Source of the DNA: Modicisalibacter ilicicola DSM 19980
GTDB taxonomy: Bacteria > Pseudomonadota > Gammaproteobacteria > Pseudomonadales > Halomonadaceae
Reading direction: 5' to 3'
Length of the DNA: 64,000 nucleotides
Assembly: GCF_900128925.1 (NCBI RefSeq)
Contig: NZ_FQUJ01000013.1
Location: 1-64,000, forward strand
Shown here: in pieces, positions 1-7,450 of the stretch
Position numbering within the stretch: position 1 is the first letter of the stretch
Layout: every line of letters begins with the position of its first letter
Notes under the pieces: model-generated
Database searches by the model: none
Told to the model about the DNA's origin: nothing
What the model saw: only the letters and a program-made list of their open reading frames with translations
Position numbers and translations under genes: made by a program

Positions 1-6
1 GGTGGT

Positions 7-55
7 AGGAGCCCGATTCATCGGGCGATGGATCAGGCCAAATCCATATGAAACG
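7..55. repeat. Solo copy of the two-hairpin repeat family (hairpin B plus tail)
   Basis: This contains the inverted repeat GCCCGAT/ATCGGGC (11-26) followed by a tail ending in AATCCATATGAAACG. Nearly the same ~49 bases occur at 4839-4887 upstream of pilD, differing at a handful of positions. The hairpin also matches the B hairpin of the arrays at 4.6 kb and 63.4 kb. It lies downstream of the minus-strand gene that ends at 90. The copy may extend off the left edge of the window. Confidence 0.75.
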
Positions 56-89
56 CCTTGGGCGGCGTCCCTGCCGCTTCAGGAAAAGC

Positions 90-359
90 CTAGGCGTATT
101 GCCGCTTCGGTTCATTCAACCACTCGCCGCAATGGGTCCCCGCCCCGGCCCAGTCGTCGCTGACGCGGCTGACGAACAGCGCATCGCCGCCGCTGATATG
201 CGGCACCAGTGCATCGCGAATCTCGCCGGCATCCGCATTGGCCTCGATGAGCCAGCAGGAATCCATCACCTGCCTATGCGGGTAGGCCTCGAGGGTATCG
301 TAGAAGCCGGCGTATTCCTGGGGAAGTTGAAGATCGTAACTGATGGAAAAGATGGCCAT
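90..359 (-). CDS. Cas2-like / SinR-family small protein
   Basis: An 89-residue protein opening with MAIFSISYDL, a first beta strand ending in Y-D-L that resembles the ferredoxin-like Cas2/VapD fold. The later ...IRDALVPHI...GDALFVSRV...WAG pattern resembles the small proteins databases call SinR family. From memory of that family, these are free-standing relatives of the Cas2 nuclease fold with no settled function. An AGGG ribosome-binding site lies 7 bases before the ATG at 359. There is no cas1, no CRISPR array and no obvious partner nearby. The 3' end is followed by a copy of the palindromic repeat (7-55), suggesting a flexible intergenic site. The family call is by pattern only; nuclease activity is not implied. 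Confidence 0.55.
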   Translation of the reverse strand: MAIFSISYDLQLPQEYAGFYDTLEAYPHRQVMDSCWLIEANADAGEIRDALVPHISGGDALFVSRVSDDWAGAGTHCGEWLNEPKRQYA

Positions 360-554
360 ATGCGTACCCTTGCTTCTGGTTCATTGTGGTCGATGCCAAG
401 CATCTATATTCACGGTAGCTGATAGAACAAGTTGGGCGCAAGGCATGAATAGAGGGTGGTTTGAGGCGGTGTTTAGCGATTGTAATGTGCCGGAGGATTT
501 GCCAGCGACTGAAACTTCTGGCGCTATTATGCCCCTCGTTATTTAAAGCTCAAT

Positions 555-590
555 ATAAAAAGCATGGATTGGCAACAGCCAACCCATGCA
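555..590 (-). terminator. Rho-independent terminator of the pilin gene
   Basis: On the minus strand GCATGGGTTGGC, a four-base loop and GCCAATCCATGC (589-562) form a 12-position stem with one mismatch, followed by a T5 run (561-557). It lies 36 bases past the pilin stop. The remaining 360-625 interval holds no convincing gene. Confidence 0.85.
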
Positions 591-625
591 TAGACACAAA
601 TTAATAACTGAGACTATGTTGATTA

Positions 626-1099
626 TTAACTGTTGCCAGCACCGCCACCGCCACCGCCACCGCCACCAGCAGCAGCAGCACAGCCAGTGGGCCTAAATGC
701 GGCATCGACATCCGTAGCACACGCCCAAGAACCATCCACATCACGTGTCCAAGTTAACTGATTGTCAGCAATGGCAGCAGAAGCGTTACCGCCAAAATTT
801 CCTATAATCGTTGCCTGAGTCGTGAGAGGAAAAGCGATAGTCACTGCATTACCATCCAGCAGGTTTGAATCAGTCGCGCCTGTATCACAATCAGCAGCCG
901 CAAGCCGGCCTTCCAAAATACAAGTTTCAACTGCAGTTCTTAGCTGACCAGTCTCTGACATAACACGACTAACCTGGGACTTGGCCACGTAATTCTGATA
1001 CTGCGGAATGGCGATGGCTGCCAATACACCGATGATCGCCACCACGATCATCAGCTCGATCAGCGTGAAGCCGCCTTGCCCTTTCATTGAGTTGCTCAT
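626..1099 (-). CDS. pilA: Type IV pilin (major pilin, PilA-like) with a polyglycine tail
   Basis: Type IV prepilin of 157 residues. A short leader ending in KGQGG precedes the conserved FTLIELMIVVAIIGVLAAIA segment with Glu at +5, the signature cut and N-methylated by PilD (encoded at 4916). The start at 1099 has GGGGA about 6 bases upstream; an inner ATG at 1087 is the alternative. Four cysteines are present; the last two (near residues 126 and 140) bracket a typical C-terminal disulphide loop. Beyond that loop the protein runs through four Ala into nine consecutive Gly and ends A-G-N-S, which is unusual for pilins. The tail is encoded by a (GGTGGC)n tandem. The gene is divergent from pilB and ends at a terminator. 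Confidence 0.9.
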   Translation of the reverse strand: MSNSMKGQGGFTLIELMIVVAIIGVLAAIAIPQYQNYVAKSQVSRVMSETGQLRTAVETCILEGRLAAADCDTGATDSNLLDGNAVTIAFPLTTQATIIGNFGGNASAAIADNQLTWTRDVDGSWACATDVDAAFRPTGCAAAAGGGGGGGGGAGNS

Positions 1100-1442
1100 T
1101 GTCGTTCCCCGTTCAAACACTGAATGTTTCTCGTGCCGGCACTGCCAGCGTTCATTCGTTCGAACCCGGCATCAGGTTCACACTCTCCTTATCGGCCCGA
1201 CCGTCCGCGACTTTAGGATTTTGTTGCGGTTACATTGACTGACAAAACGCCACATCCCCAGGCTAAGGTCGCTCGGTGCCGCTGCCGATAAAGAGCGGTA
1301 TGAACATGAATGTCATCATCCCATCAGAGTCCTTGCCATGAGCGCTTCTCGACCATCGCACCTTTCATCGACTCTCGTGAGAGAAGAGCACGCCCCTACC
1401 CAGGGGCGCGAAACCCGGCCGATGTTCTCGGCCGAGGCGCTC
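1100..1442. other. Divergent pilA-pilB intergenic region
   Basis: 343 bases between the pilin start and the preferred pilB start. An in-frame extension of pilB back to an ATG at 1338 is possible but poorly supported. I looked for a sigma-54 -24/-12 element for the pilin, as known in Pseudomonas. The nearest match on the minus strand, TGGCAG followed by GCCGGCAC, has the wrong spacing. No confident promoter is assigned. Confidence 0.4.
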
Positions 1443-3158
1443 ATGGCCGGCCCCGGGTTGCAGGGGTTGTCACGACGCCTGGTGAAGGAGGGGCTGATCG
1501 GCGAAGAGGCCGTGCGCAAGGCGGAGCAGGAGGCAGACGAGAAGAGTGTCTCGCTGCTCGAGCACCTCATCGACAACGGGCGGGTCGATGCCGGGGCGGC
1601 CACCCTCGCCGCCGCCTGGGAATACGGGCTGCCGCTGATCAGCCTCGAGGCGCTGAACCGGGAATTGTTGCCACCCCCCGGCGAGATGCCCGAGAAGATC
1701 CTGCGTCGCCATCGCATCATGCCGCTGACGCGCACCAGGCACCGCCTGACCGTCGCCGTCCCCTTCCCTTCCACCCTGGCACTGCTGGATGAGCTGCAGT
1801 TCGCCATCGGCCTGAACGTCGAGGCCGTGCTGGCCCCGGTCGACCAGCTCGTAGCCGTCCTGGAGAACTACCTGGACAAGGCGGATGACGGCAGCGCGCT
1901 GGACGAACTCGCCGGCGCGGACGACGCCATCGGCGAGATGGATTTTGAAAGCGGGGATGAGGACGACGAGGACACCTCGATCACCGCGTCGGAAGACGAC
2001 GCGCCGGTGGTCAAGTTCGTCAATCGCATCCTGCTCGATGCGATCAAGCGCGGCGCCTCGGACATCCACGTCGAGACCTACGAAAGCAGCTTCCGGGTGC
2101 GTTTTCGCATCGATGGCGTGCTGCACGAGGTAGCCCACCCTCCCTTCGCCATGCGTACCCGAATCGCCGCGCGTCTCAAGGTCATGGCACGGCTGGATAT
2201 CTCGGAGCGCCGCCTGCCCCAGGACGGGGCGATCAAGCTCAACCTGTCGAAGAACCGCTCGATCGACTTCCGTGTCAACAGCCTGCCGACGGTCTACGGC
2301 GAGAAGATCGTGCTGCGTATCCTCGACCCGGCCTCGGCGCGGCTAGGCATCGACGTGCTCGGCTTCTCGCCGGCCCAGAAGGCAATGTACGAACGCGCCC
2401 TGGCCCAGCCCCAGGGCATGATCCTGATCACCGGCCCCACCGGCAGCGGCAAGACGGTGAGCCTCTACACCGGCCTGAACATCCTCAACACCGAGGAACG
2501 CAACATCTCCACCGCCGAGGACCCGGTCGAGATCAAGCTGCCGGGGATCAACCAGGTCAACGTGCTGCCCAAGATCGGGCTGGATTTCGCCAGCGCCCTG
2601 CGCGCCTTCCTGCGCCAGGACCCGGACGTGGTCATGGTCGGCGAGATTCGTGACCTGGAGACCGCGGAAATCGCGGTGAAGGCCTCCCAGACCGGCCACC
2701 TGGTACTCTCGACCCTGCATACCAACTCTGCCGCCGAAACCCTGACACGTCTCCAGAACATGGGGGTCGCCCCCTTCAACATTGCCAGTTCCGTGTCGCT
2801 GATCATCGCCCAGCGTCTGGCGCGCAGGCTCTGCTCCCACTGCAAGCAGCCCGCGGACATCCCCCGGAAGGTCATGTTCGAGGAGGGCTGCACGGAGCAA
2901 GAACTCGACGGTGCGACCATTTATCAGGCAGTCGGCTGCGAGCGATGTACGCTAGGCTACAAGGGGCGAGTGGGCATCTATGAAGTGGTGCCGATCAGCG
3001 AGGCGATGAGCCAGTTGATCATGCAGCAGGGCAACTCGCTTCAACTCGATGCCCAGGCGCGCAGCGAGGGGCATCCCGACCTGCGTCGCAGCGGGCTGCT
3101 GAAGGTGCTGGAGGGCGCTACCAGCCTCGAGGAGGTCAATCGCGTCACCAGGGATTAG
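1443..3158 (+). CDS. pilB: Type IV pilus extension ATPase PilB
   Basis: Hexameric cytoplasmic ATPase that drives pilin polymerisation (GspE/PulE family). An N-terminal GspE-type domain is followed by an acidic linker (DEDDEDTS) and the C-terminal ATPase. The ATPase shows Walker A GPTGSGKT near residue 331, the Asp-box region VGEIRD near 400, and the His box STLHTNSAAETLTRL. Two CxxC pairs (from about residue 464 and near 500) form the usual zinc-binding tetracysteine. The start at 1443 has GAGG five bases upstream and gives 571 residues, with the same offset to the GLSRxLV motif as Pseudomonas PilB (566 residues). Starts at 1338 or 1422 would add 35 or 7 residues. First gene of the pilB-pilC-pilD order. 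Confidence 0.95.
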   Translation: MAGPGLQGLSRRLVKEGLIGEEAVRKAEQEADEKSVSLLEHLIDNGRVDAGAATLAAAWEYGLPLISLEALNRELLPPPGEMPEKILRRHRIMPLTRTRHRLTVAVPFPSTLALLDELQFAIGLNVEAVLAPVDQLVAVLENYLDKADDGSALDELAGADDAIGEMDFESGDEDDEDTSITASEDDAPVVKFVNRILLDAIKRGASDIHVETYESSFRVRFRIDGVLHEVAHPPFAMRTRIAARLKVMARLDISERRLPQDGAIKLNLSKNRSIDFRVNSLPTVYGEKIVLRILDPASARLGIDVLGFSPAQKAMYERALAQPQGMILITGPTGSGKTVSLYTGLNILNTEERNISTAEDPVEIKLPGINQVNVLPKIGLDFASALRAFLRQDPDVVMVGEIRDLETAEIAVKASQTGHLVLSTLHTNSAAETLTRLQNMGVAPFNIASSVSLIIAQRLARRLCSHCKQPADIPRKVMFEEGCTEQELDGATIYQAVGCERCTLGYKGRVGIYEVVPISEAMSQLIMQQGNSLQLDAQARSEGHPDLRRSGLLKVLEGATSLEEVNRVTRD

Positions 3159-3162
3159 ACTT

Positions 3163-3198
3163 GTCTGGAAAGTGGCCGAGCGCAGTCACTTTCCAGGC
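3163..3198. repeat. Hairpin between pilB and pilC, possible relic of a miniature element
   Basis: CTGGAAAGTG (3165-3174) and CACTTTCCAG (3187-3196) form a perfect 10-bp stem, extendable to 12. The loop contains GGCCGAGCGCAGT, which recurs exactly near the right end of the miniature element at 9673-9893. The outer arms resemble the TTGTCTGAAAAGT ends of the element at 44153-44299. No T run follows, so it is not a typical terminator, but it could tune pilB versus pilC mRNA. Confidence 0.5.
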
Positions 3199-3312
3199 GC
3201 AGCCTGGAAACAACACAGCAAGAAAAGACGCCATAAGCAAAAACGCACGTTCGAGCGAGCAATTGCCGACTCGCAACGGCGATAAAAAAGAATCGTACAC
3301 AGGGAAAACATC

Positions 3313-4560
3313 ATGGCTACCACCGCACGCGTATCGCGGCGCTACAAGCCGCACGAGAAGAGCAAGCTGCAACGCTGGCACTGGACCGGCAAGAACACCC
3401 AGGGCAAGTCGGTCAGCGGCGAGCACATCGCGGCCTACAAGGGCGAGGTGGAACAAGAGCTCGCCAAGCAGGGCATCCTGGTCAAGAACGTCCGCAAGAA
3501 GAGCAACCTGTTCGGCGGCAAGGGGAAGGTCAAGCCCCGCGACATCATGCTCTTCGCGCGCCAGATGGCGACCATGATTCGCGCCGGGGTGCCGGTACTC
3601 CAGGCCTTCAACGTGGTCGCCGAGAGCCTGAGCAACCCGGCGATGCGCAATCTGGTGCAGCGCCTCGCCGAGGACGTGGCGGCCGGCGCCAGCTTCTCCG
3701 AGGCACTGCGCAAGCACCCGCGCCAGTTCGATCGCCTGTTCACCAACATGGTCGCCGCCGGCGAGCAGGCCGGCTCCCTGGATCGCATGCTCGAGCGCGT
3801 GGCCACCTACAAGGAGAAGATCGAGTCCCTCAAGGCCCGGGTACGCAAGGCCATGTACTACCCCGTGGCGGTCATCGGGGTGGGCATCGGCGTCACCGCC
3901 CTGCTGCTGATCAAGGTGGTGCCCCAGTTCGAGTCCATGTTCGCCGGCTTCGGCGCCGAGCTGCCCGCGATGACCCGCATGACCATCACGCTTTCCGAAA
4001 TGGCGCAGCAATACTGGTACTACGCCCTGGGTGCGGTGATCGGCTTCGTGATGCTCATGCGCCAGGCCATGCGGCGCTCCGAGGCCTTCTCCTACAAGAT
4101 GCACCAGTTGATGCTGCGCCTGCCGGTCATCGGCGACATCGTCGACAAGTCCTCGGTGGCGCGCTTCGCCCGCACCCTGGCGACCACCTTCAGCGCCGGC
4201 GTACCGCTGGTCGAGGCCCTGGAGACCGCCTCCGGCGCCGTCGACAGCAAGGTCTACGAGCGTGCCATCCGGCAGATCCGCGAGGATGTCTCCAACGGCC
4301 AGCGGCTCAACTTCGCCATGCGCAGCGTCAACCTGTTTCCCATCCTGGCGACCCAGATGGTCAGTATCGGCGAGGAGGCCGGCTCGCTCGACGCCATGCT
4401 CAACAAGGTAGCGGACTTCTACGAGGAGGTCGTGGACAACAAGGTCGATGCACTGACCTCGCTGCTCGAACCCTTTATCATCGTGGTGCTGGGGACGATG
4501 GTGGGTGGATTGGTGGTGTCGATGTATCTGCCCATATTTGAGATGGGCAACGCCATCTAG
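3313..4560 (+). CDS. pilC: Type IV pilus inner-membrane platform protein PilC
   Basis: 415 residues with two tandem T2SS-F domains (roughly 80-200 and 280-405), each holding a conserved helical cytoplasmic bundle (first repeat FARQMATMIRAGVPVLQAF, second FARTLATTFSAGVPLVEAL). Hydrophobic membrane segments lie near 175-200, 225-245 and 385-408. The protein is the integral-membrane base that couples PilB rotation to pilus assembly. The start has AGGG eight bases upstream. The length matches the family (about 405). It is 154 bases after pilB, a gap containing the hairpin at 3163-3198, and is followed by a repeat array rather than directly by pilD. Confidence 0.95.
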   Translation: MATTARVSRRYKPHEKSKLQRWHWTGKNTQGKSVSGEHIAAYKGEVEQELAKQGILVKNVRKKSNLFGGKGKVKPRDIMLFARQMATMIRAGVPVLQAFNVVAESLSNPAMRNLVQRLAEDVAAGASFSEALRKHPRQFDRLFTNMVAAGEQAGSLDRMLERVATYKEKIESLKARVRKAMYYPVAVIGVGIGVTALLLIKVVPQFESMFAGFGAELPAMTRMTITLSEMAQQYWYYALGAVIGFVMLMRQAMRRSEAFSYKMHQLMLRLPVIGDIVDKSSVARFARTLATTFSAGVPLVEALETASGAVDSKVYERAIRQIREDVSNGQRLNFAMRSVNLFPILATQMVSIGEEAGSLDAMLNKVADFYEEVVDNKVDALTSLLEPFIIVVLGTMVGGLVVSMYLPIFEMGNAI

Positions 4561-4609
4561 GTCACGATCTACTGCACTCGGCGATACGGCGTTGAAATGA
4601 TCACTACTG

Positions 4610-4887
4610 TGGCCAACCCCTCGCTCGCTGAAGCGAGCTCCCACAACTGATCAGAGCCACCGGGGTGGCGGGAGCCCGATTTATCGGGCGATTCTGGCCA
4701 ACCCCTCGCTCACTGAAGCGAGCTCACAACTGATCAGAGCCACCGGGGTGGTGGGAGCCCGATTTATCGGGCGATTCTGGCCAACCCCCCGCTCGCTGAA
4801 GCGAGCTCCTACAGGTGGTTGTTATAAAAGGGTTTTGTAGGAGCCCGATTTATCGGGCGATGGGTCAGTCCGAATCCATATGAAACG
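4610..4887. repeat. Tandem array of an 85-bp two-hairpin repeat (three units)
   Basis: Units begin TGGCCAACCC at 4610, 4695 and 4778, giving periods of 85 and 83 bp. Each carries hairpin A (CTCGCT/AGCGAG around TGA) and hairpin B (GCCCGAT/ATCGGGC), separated in the first two units by ACTGATCAGAGCCACCGGGGTGG. The third unit has a diverged centre and ends with the same tail as the copy at 7-55. The family recurs inverted at 63363-63660. It fills the pilC-pilD gap, and no other gene is seen in 4561-4915. Confidence 0.9.
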
Positions 4888-4915
4888 TCGAAGAGCCTGT
4901 TTTCGAGGAGCCATC

Positions 4916-5782
4916 TTGTACAGCGATATTCCTGCCGTCATTGCCTTGCCGCTGGCGGCACTTCTGGGTCTGGTGATCGGGTCCTTCATCAACGTGGTGG
5001 TGGCGCGATTGCCGGGCATGCTGATGCTGCAGTGGCGCGCCGAGGCTCGGGAAGCCCTGGCCCTGCCGGAAGAGAGCGGCGCCTCGGCATTGCCCCGGAT
5101 CAACCTGGTGACGCCGCGTTCACGCTGCCCGCAGTGCGGCACGCCCATCGCCTGGCACGACAACATCCCGGTGCTCGGCTATCTCAAGCGGCGCGGGCGC
5201 TGCGCCCACTGCCATCAGCCGATCAGCGTGCAATACCCGCTGATCGAGCTGGCCGGCGGCGCGATGGTGCTGGCCGTGGTGGCCATCAACGGTTTCGATG
5301 CCGCCAGCCTGTTGCTGAGCGCGGCCTGCCTGATACTGCTGACCCTGGCGCTGATCGATCTGCGTACCCAGTTGCTGCCCGATATCCTGACCCTGCCGTT
5401 GCTCTGGCTCGGCCTGCTCTATCAACTGGCCTTCCAGCCCTGGATGCTGGAAAGCGCCGTGATCGGCGCGGTGGCCGGCTATCTGGTGCTGTGGTGCTTC
5501 TACTGGCTATTCAAGCTTGTCACCGGCAAGGAGGGCATGGGCTACGGCGACTTCAAGCTGCTGGCGGCCCTTGGCGCCTGGACAGGTTGGGAAATGCTGC
5601 CGCTGTTACTGATTCTCTCCGCCGGCGTGGGCGCCGTGGTAGGTATCGTCGTCCAGTTGGCGATACCCCGGCTGCGCGGCATGCCCCTGCCCTTCGGCCC
5701 CTTCCTGGCCATGGCCGGGTGGATCACGCTACTCTTCGGGGGCTATCTGATGGGAATATATCAGGCCATAATGCTGTTCTGA
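4916..5782 (+). CDS. pilD: Prepilin peptidase / N-methyltransferase PilD
   Basis: Bifunctional inner-membrane aspartyl protease that removes the prepilin leader and methylates the new N-terminal Phe. From the TTG start the protein is 288 residues. The cytoplasmic loop carries two CxxC pairs (Cys 71, 74, 96, 99). The catalytic aspartates are Asp148 (LALID) and Asp212 in the GYGDFKLL (GxGD) motif, almost the same numbering as in Pseudomonas PilD. Multiple membrane helices follow. I chose TTG at 4916 because GAGGAG sits five bases upstream. The ATG at 4880 falls inside a mobile repeat tail shared with 7-55 and has no ribosome-binding site. Confidence 0.93.
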   Translation: MYSDIPAVIALPLAALLGLVIGSFINVVVARLPGMLMLQWRAEAREALALPEESGASALPRINLVTPRSRCPQCGTPIAWHDNIPVLGYLKRRGRCAHCHQPISVQYPLIELAGGAMVLAVVAINGFDAASLLLSAACLILLTLALIDLRTQLLPDILTLPLLWLGLLYQLAFQPWMLESAVIGAVAGYLVLWCFYWLFKLVTGKEGMGYGDFKLLAALGAWTGWEMLPLLLILSAGVGAVVGIVVQLAIPRLRGMPLPFGPFLAMAGWITLLFGGYLMGIYQAIMLF

Positions 5783-5821
5783 AAGACGCGCTATCTCGAC
5801 GCAACCTATTTGGGTCTCCGC

Positions 5822-6112
5822 ATGAAGCCATCCATTGCCTATCAACGACACCGAGAGGCCATCCGACGGATTGTTGAACAACATCACGCCAAGAATCCAC
5901 GCATCTTCGGCTCGGTGCTTCACGGGCAAGATACTGATGGGAGCGACTTGGATATCCTTATCGACATCACCGAGGAAACCTCTCTCTTCGACGTTGGTGC
6001 CATCCGCGCCGAGTTGATGGAACTTCTCGGTGTCGAGGTCGATGTACTGACCCCCGGGGCACTGCCGGACAGGTGGAAAAAGAGTGTGCTGCGTGAGGCA
6101 CGGGGGGTATGA
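5822..6112 (+). CDS. mntA: MNT-domain nucleotidyltransferase antitoxin MntA
   Basis: 96-residue minimal nucleotidyltransferase. The active-site pattern G-S-x10-D-x-D is intact (Gly30-Ser31 and Asp42/Asp44 in SDLDILID). In the HepT/MntA toxin-antitoxin type (established in Shewanella), MntA inactivates the HEPN toxin by adding AMP units to a tyrosine next to the toxin active site. The stop overlaps the hepT start by ATGA, so the pair is translationally coupled. The ATG at 5822 is preferred; a TTG four codons upstream is weaker. Base composition is visibly less GC-rich than in pilD or coaE, consistent with acquisition by transfer. It lies 39 bases after pilD. Confidence 0.85.
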   Translation: MKPSIAYQRHREAIRRIVEQHHAKNPRIFGSVLHGQDTDGSDLDILIDITEETSLFDVGAIRAELMELLGVEVDVLTPGALPDRWKKSVLREARGV

Positions 6113-6495
6113 GCAGGCGAGACGAACTTGCCTTGAGAGATTACCTAGAACACATCCAGCAGGCTATTGATCGTATTCGGCGGTACCTCGCAGATATCGA
6201 CTATTCCGCATTCCTAGCCAACGAAGAGAAACAGGATGCAGTCATTCGCAATCTGGAGATCATCGGTGAAGCAGCAGGCAATATCCAGCGCCATTTCCCA
6301 GACTTCTCTTCGCAACATCCAGACTTTCCCCTAAAAGCCGCTTACGGCGCACGTAATGCGCTGGCGCACGGGTACTTCAAAGTTGACCTGAATATGGTCT
6401 GGAATACCGTTGTGAGAGATTTGCCCATGCTAGAGGCTCGAGTCCATGAGGGGGTTCAAGCGCTCGACCGGAATGGAGTGCCACCATCCCCATGA
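6109..6495 (+). CDS. hepT: HEPN-domain toxin HepT
   Basis: 128-residue all-helical HEPN protein (DUF86/HepT type). The catalytic RNase motif R-x4-H is present as Arg82 and His87 in ARNALAHGYF, followed by Tyr89. This gives the complete R-x4-H-x-Y signature in which the Tyr is the target of MntA AMPylation in characterised pairs. The toxin is presumed to cleave RNA when not modified. Its ATG overlaps the mntA stop, and its own TGA overlaps the coaE ATG (ATGA), an unusual coupling of a toxin to an essential gene. The C-terminal NGVPPSP may derive from the former coaE leader. Confidence 0.85.
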   Translation: MSRRDELALRDYLEHIQQAIDRIRRYLADIDYSAFLANEEKQDAVIRNLEIIGEAAGNIQRHFPDFSSQHPDFPLKAAYGARNALAHGYFKVDLNMVWNTVVRDLPMLEARVHEGVQALDRNGVPPSP

Positions 6496-7133
6496 ATACC
6501 GATGAGCAACGCCCCCTGACCATCGGCGTCACCGGTGGCATCGCCTCGGGCAAGAGCGCGGTGGCCCAGGCCTTCGCCGCGCTCGGCATTCCCTGGGTCG
6601 ATGCCGACGATGTCGCCCGGGAAGTCGTGGCGCCCGGCGAGCCGGCCCTGGCCGAAATCGCCGAACGCTTCGGCCCCGAGGTGCTCGATGCCCAGGGCCG
6701 GCTGAATCGTCGCGCCCTGCGGGCCATCGTCTTCGCCGATGAAGGGCAGCGACGCTGGCTGGAATCCGTGACCCATCCGCGCATACGCCAGCGCCTGCTC
6801 GAACGTCTCGAGGGCATGCGTGCCAGCGGCGCCCCCTACCATCTACTGGTGTCCCCCCTGCTGTTCGAGTCCGGCCAGCGCGAGCTGGTCGATCGCTGCC
6901 TGGTGATCGATGTGCCGGAGAGCCTGCAGATGGCACGCACCATGCAGCGCGACGAGGTCGACGAAGCACAGGCCCGGGCGATCATCGAGGCCCAGATGCC
7001 ACGGAGCAAACGACTGGCAATGGCGGATGACGTCATCGATAATCAGGGAGATCGTGATGCCCTGGCCAGGCAAGTGGCCGAACTCGATGCCCGTTATCGA
7101 GGCCTGGCGACCGCCCACACATCCGAACAGTAG
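6492..7133 (+). CDS. coaE: Dephospho-CoA kinase CoaE
   Basis: Catalyses the last step of coenzyme A synthesis, ATP-dependent 3'-phosphorylation of dephospho-CoA. The P-loop GVTGGIASGKS lies at residues 12-22. The remaining conserved pieces (VDADDVAREVV, VSPLLFESG, the ARTMQRDEVDEAQARAII lid region) are in order. Length is 213 residues, as usual for the family. The start overlaps the hepT stop; in related bacteria coaE directly follows pilD, so the toxin-antitoxin pair interrupts an ancestral junction. yacG begins at the base after the stop. Confidence 0.96.
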   Translation: MNTDEQRPLTIGVTGGIASGKSAVAQAFAALGIPWVDADDVAREVVAPGEPALAEIAERFGPEVLDAQGRLNRRALRAIVFADEGQRRWLESVTHPRIRQRLLERLEGMRASGAPYHLLVSPLLFESGQRELVDRCLVIDVPESLQMARTMQRDEVDEAQARAIIEAQMPRSKRLAMADDVIDNQGDRDALARQVAELDARYRGLATAHTSEQ

Positions 7134-7382
7134 ATGCCCATGACCCCCGACAACCATGACGACGACAAGCAGCCGCCCCTGGAAGTCGCCTGCCCCGAAT
7201 GCCGCAAAAAGGTGGTCTGGACGACGGACAATCCCTACCGCCCCTTCTGCTCGAAGCGCTGCCGACTGCTCGACCTGGGTGCCTGGGCCGAAGAATCCCA
7301 CCGCATCGCCGGCGAACCCGCCATGGACGAAGCCGACCTGGACGCCCTGATCGATCGCCTGGAGCGTGGCGGGCAGCAATGA
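7134..7382 (+). CDS. yacG: DNA gyrase inhibitor YacG (zinc-binding)
   Basis: Small protein of 82 residues with a C-x2-C-x15-C-x3-C zinc site (Cys 20, 23, 39, 43) and the typical [15 protein letters not shown] core. In E. coli YacG binds zinc and inhibits gyrase by contacting GyrB. The ATG immediately abuts the coaE TAG; a second in-frame ATG lies two codons in (7140). This is the end of the pil-coaE transcription unit, closed by the hairpin at 7401-7426. Confidence 0.93.
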   Translation: MPMTPDNHDDDKQPPLEVACPECRKKVVWTTDNPYRPFCSKRCRLLDLGAWAEESHRIAGEPAMDEADLDALIDRLERGGQQ

Positions 7383-7400
7383 AATGGTCGGATAAAATGA

Positions 7401-7426
7401 CAAGGCCACGCGATTGCGTGGCCTTG
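7401..7426. terminator. Bidirectional terminator between yacG and the mutT-like gene
   Basis: CAAGGCCACGC and GCGTGGCCTTG make a perfect 11-bp stem with a GATT loop. It lies 18 bases past the yacG stop and 25 bases past the stop of the convergent mutT-like gene. T-rich sequence flanks it on both sides (CCCGTTT on plus, CATTTTATCC on minus). Confidence 0.8.
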
Positions 7427-7450
7427 CCCGTTTGAAGCTCGAAATCAGCA

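Noticed and set aside
1121-1160. Sigma-54 promoter for the pilin gene
   Set aside because: TGGCAG...GCAC on the minus strand has the -12 GC two bases out of place, and the -24 box has a mismatch.
3145-4644. 499-residue open frame antisense to pilC
   Set aside because: Composition is rich in His, Gly and Leu from reading a GC-rich gene backwards; no domain is recognisable and pilC on the other strand is complete and conserved.
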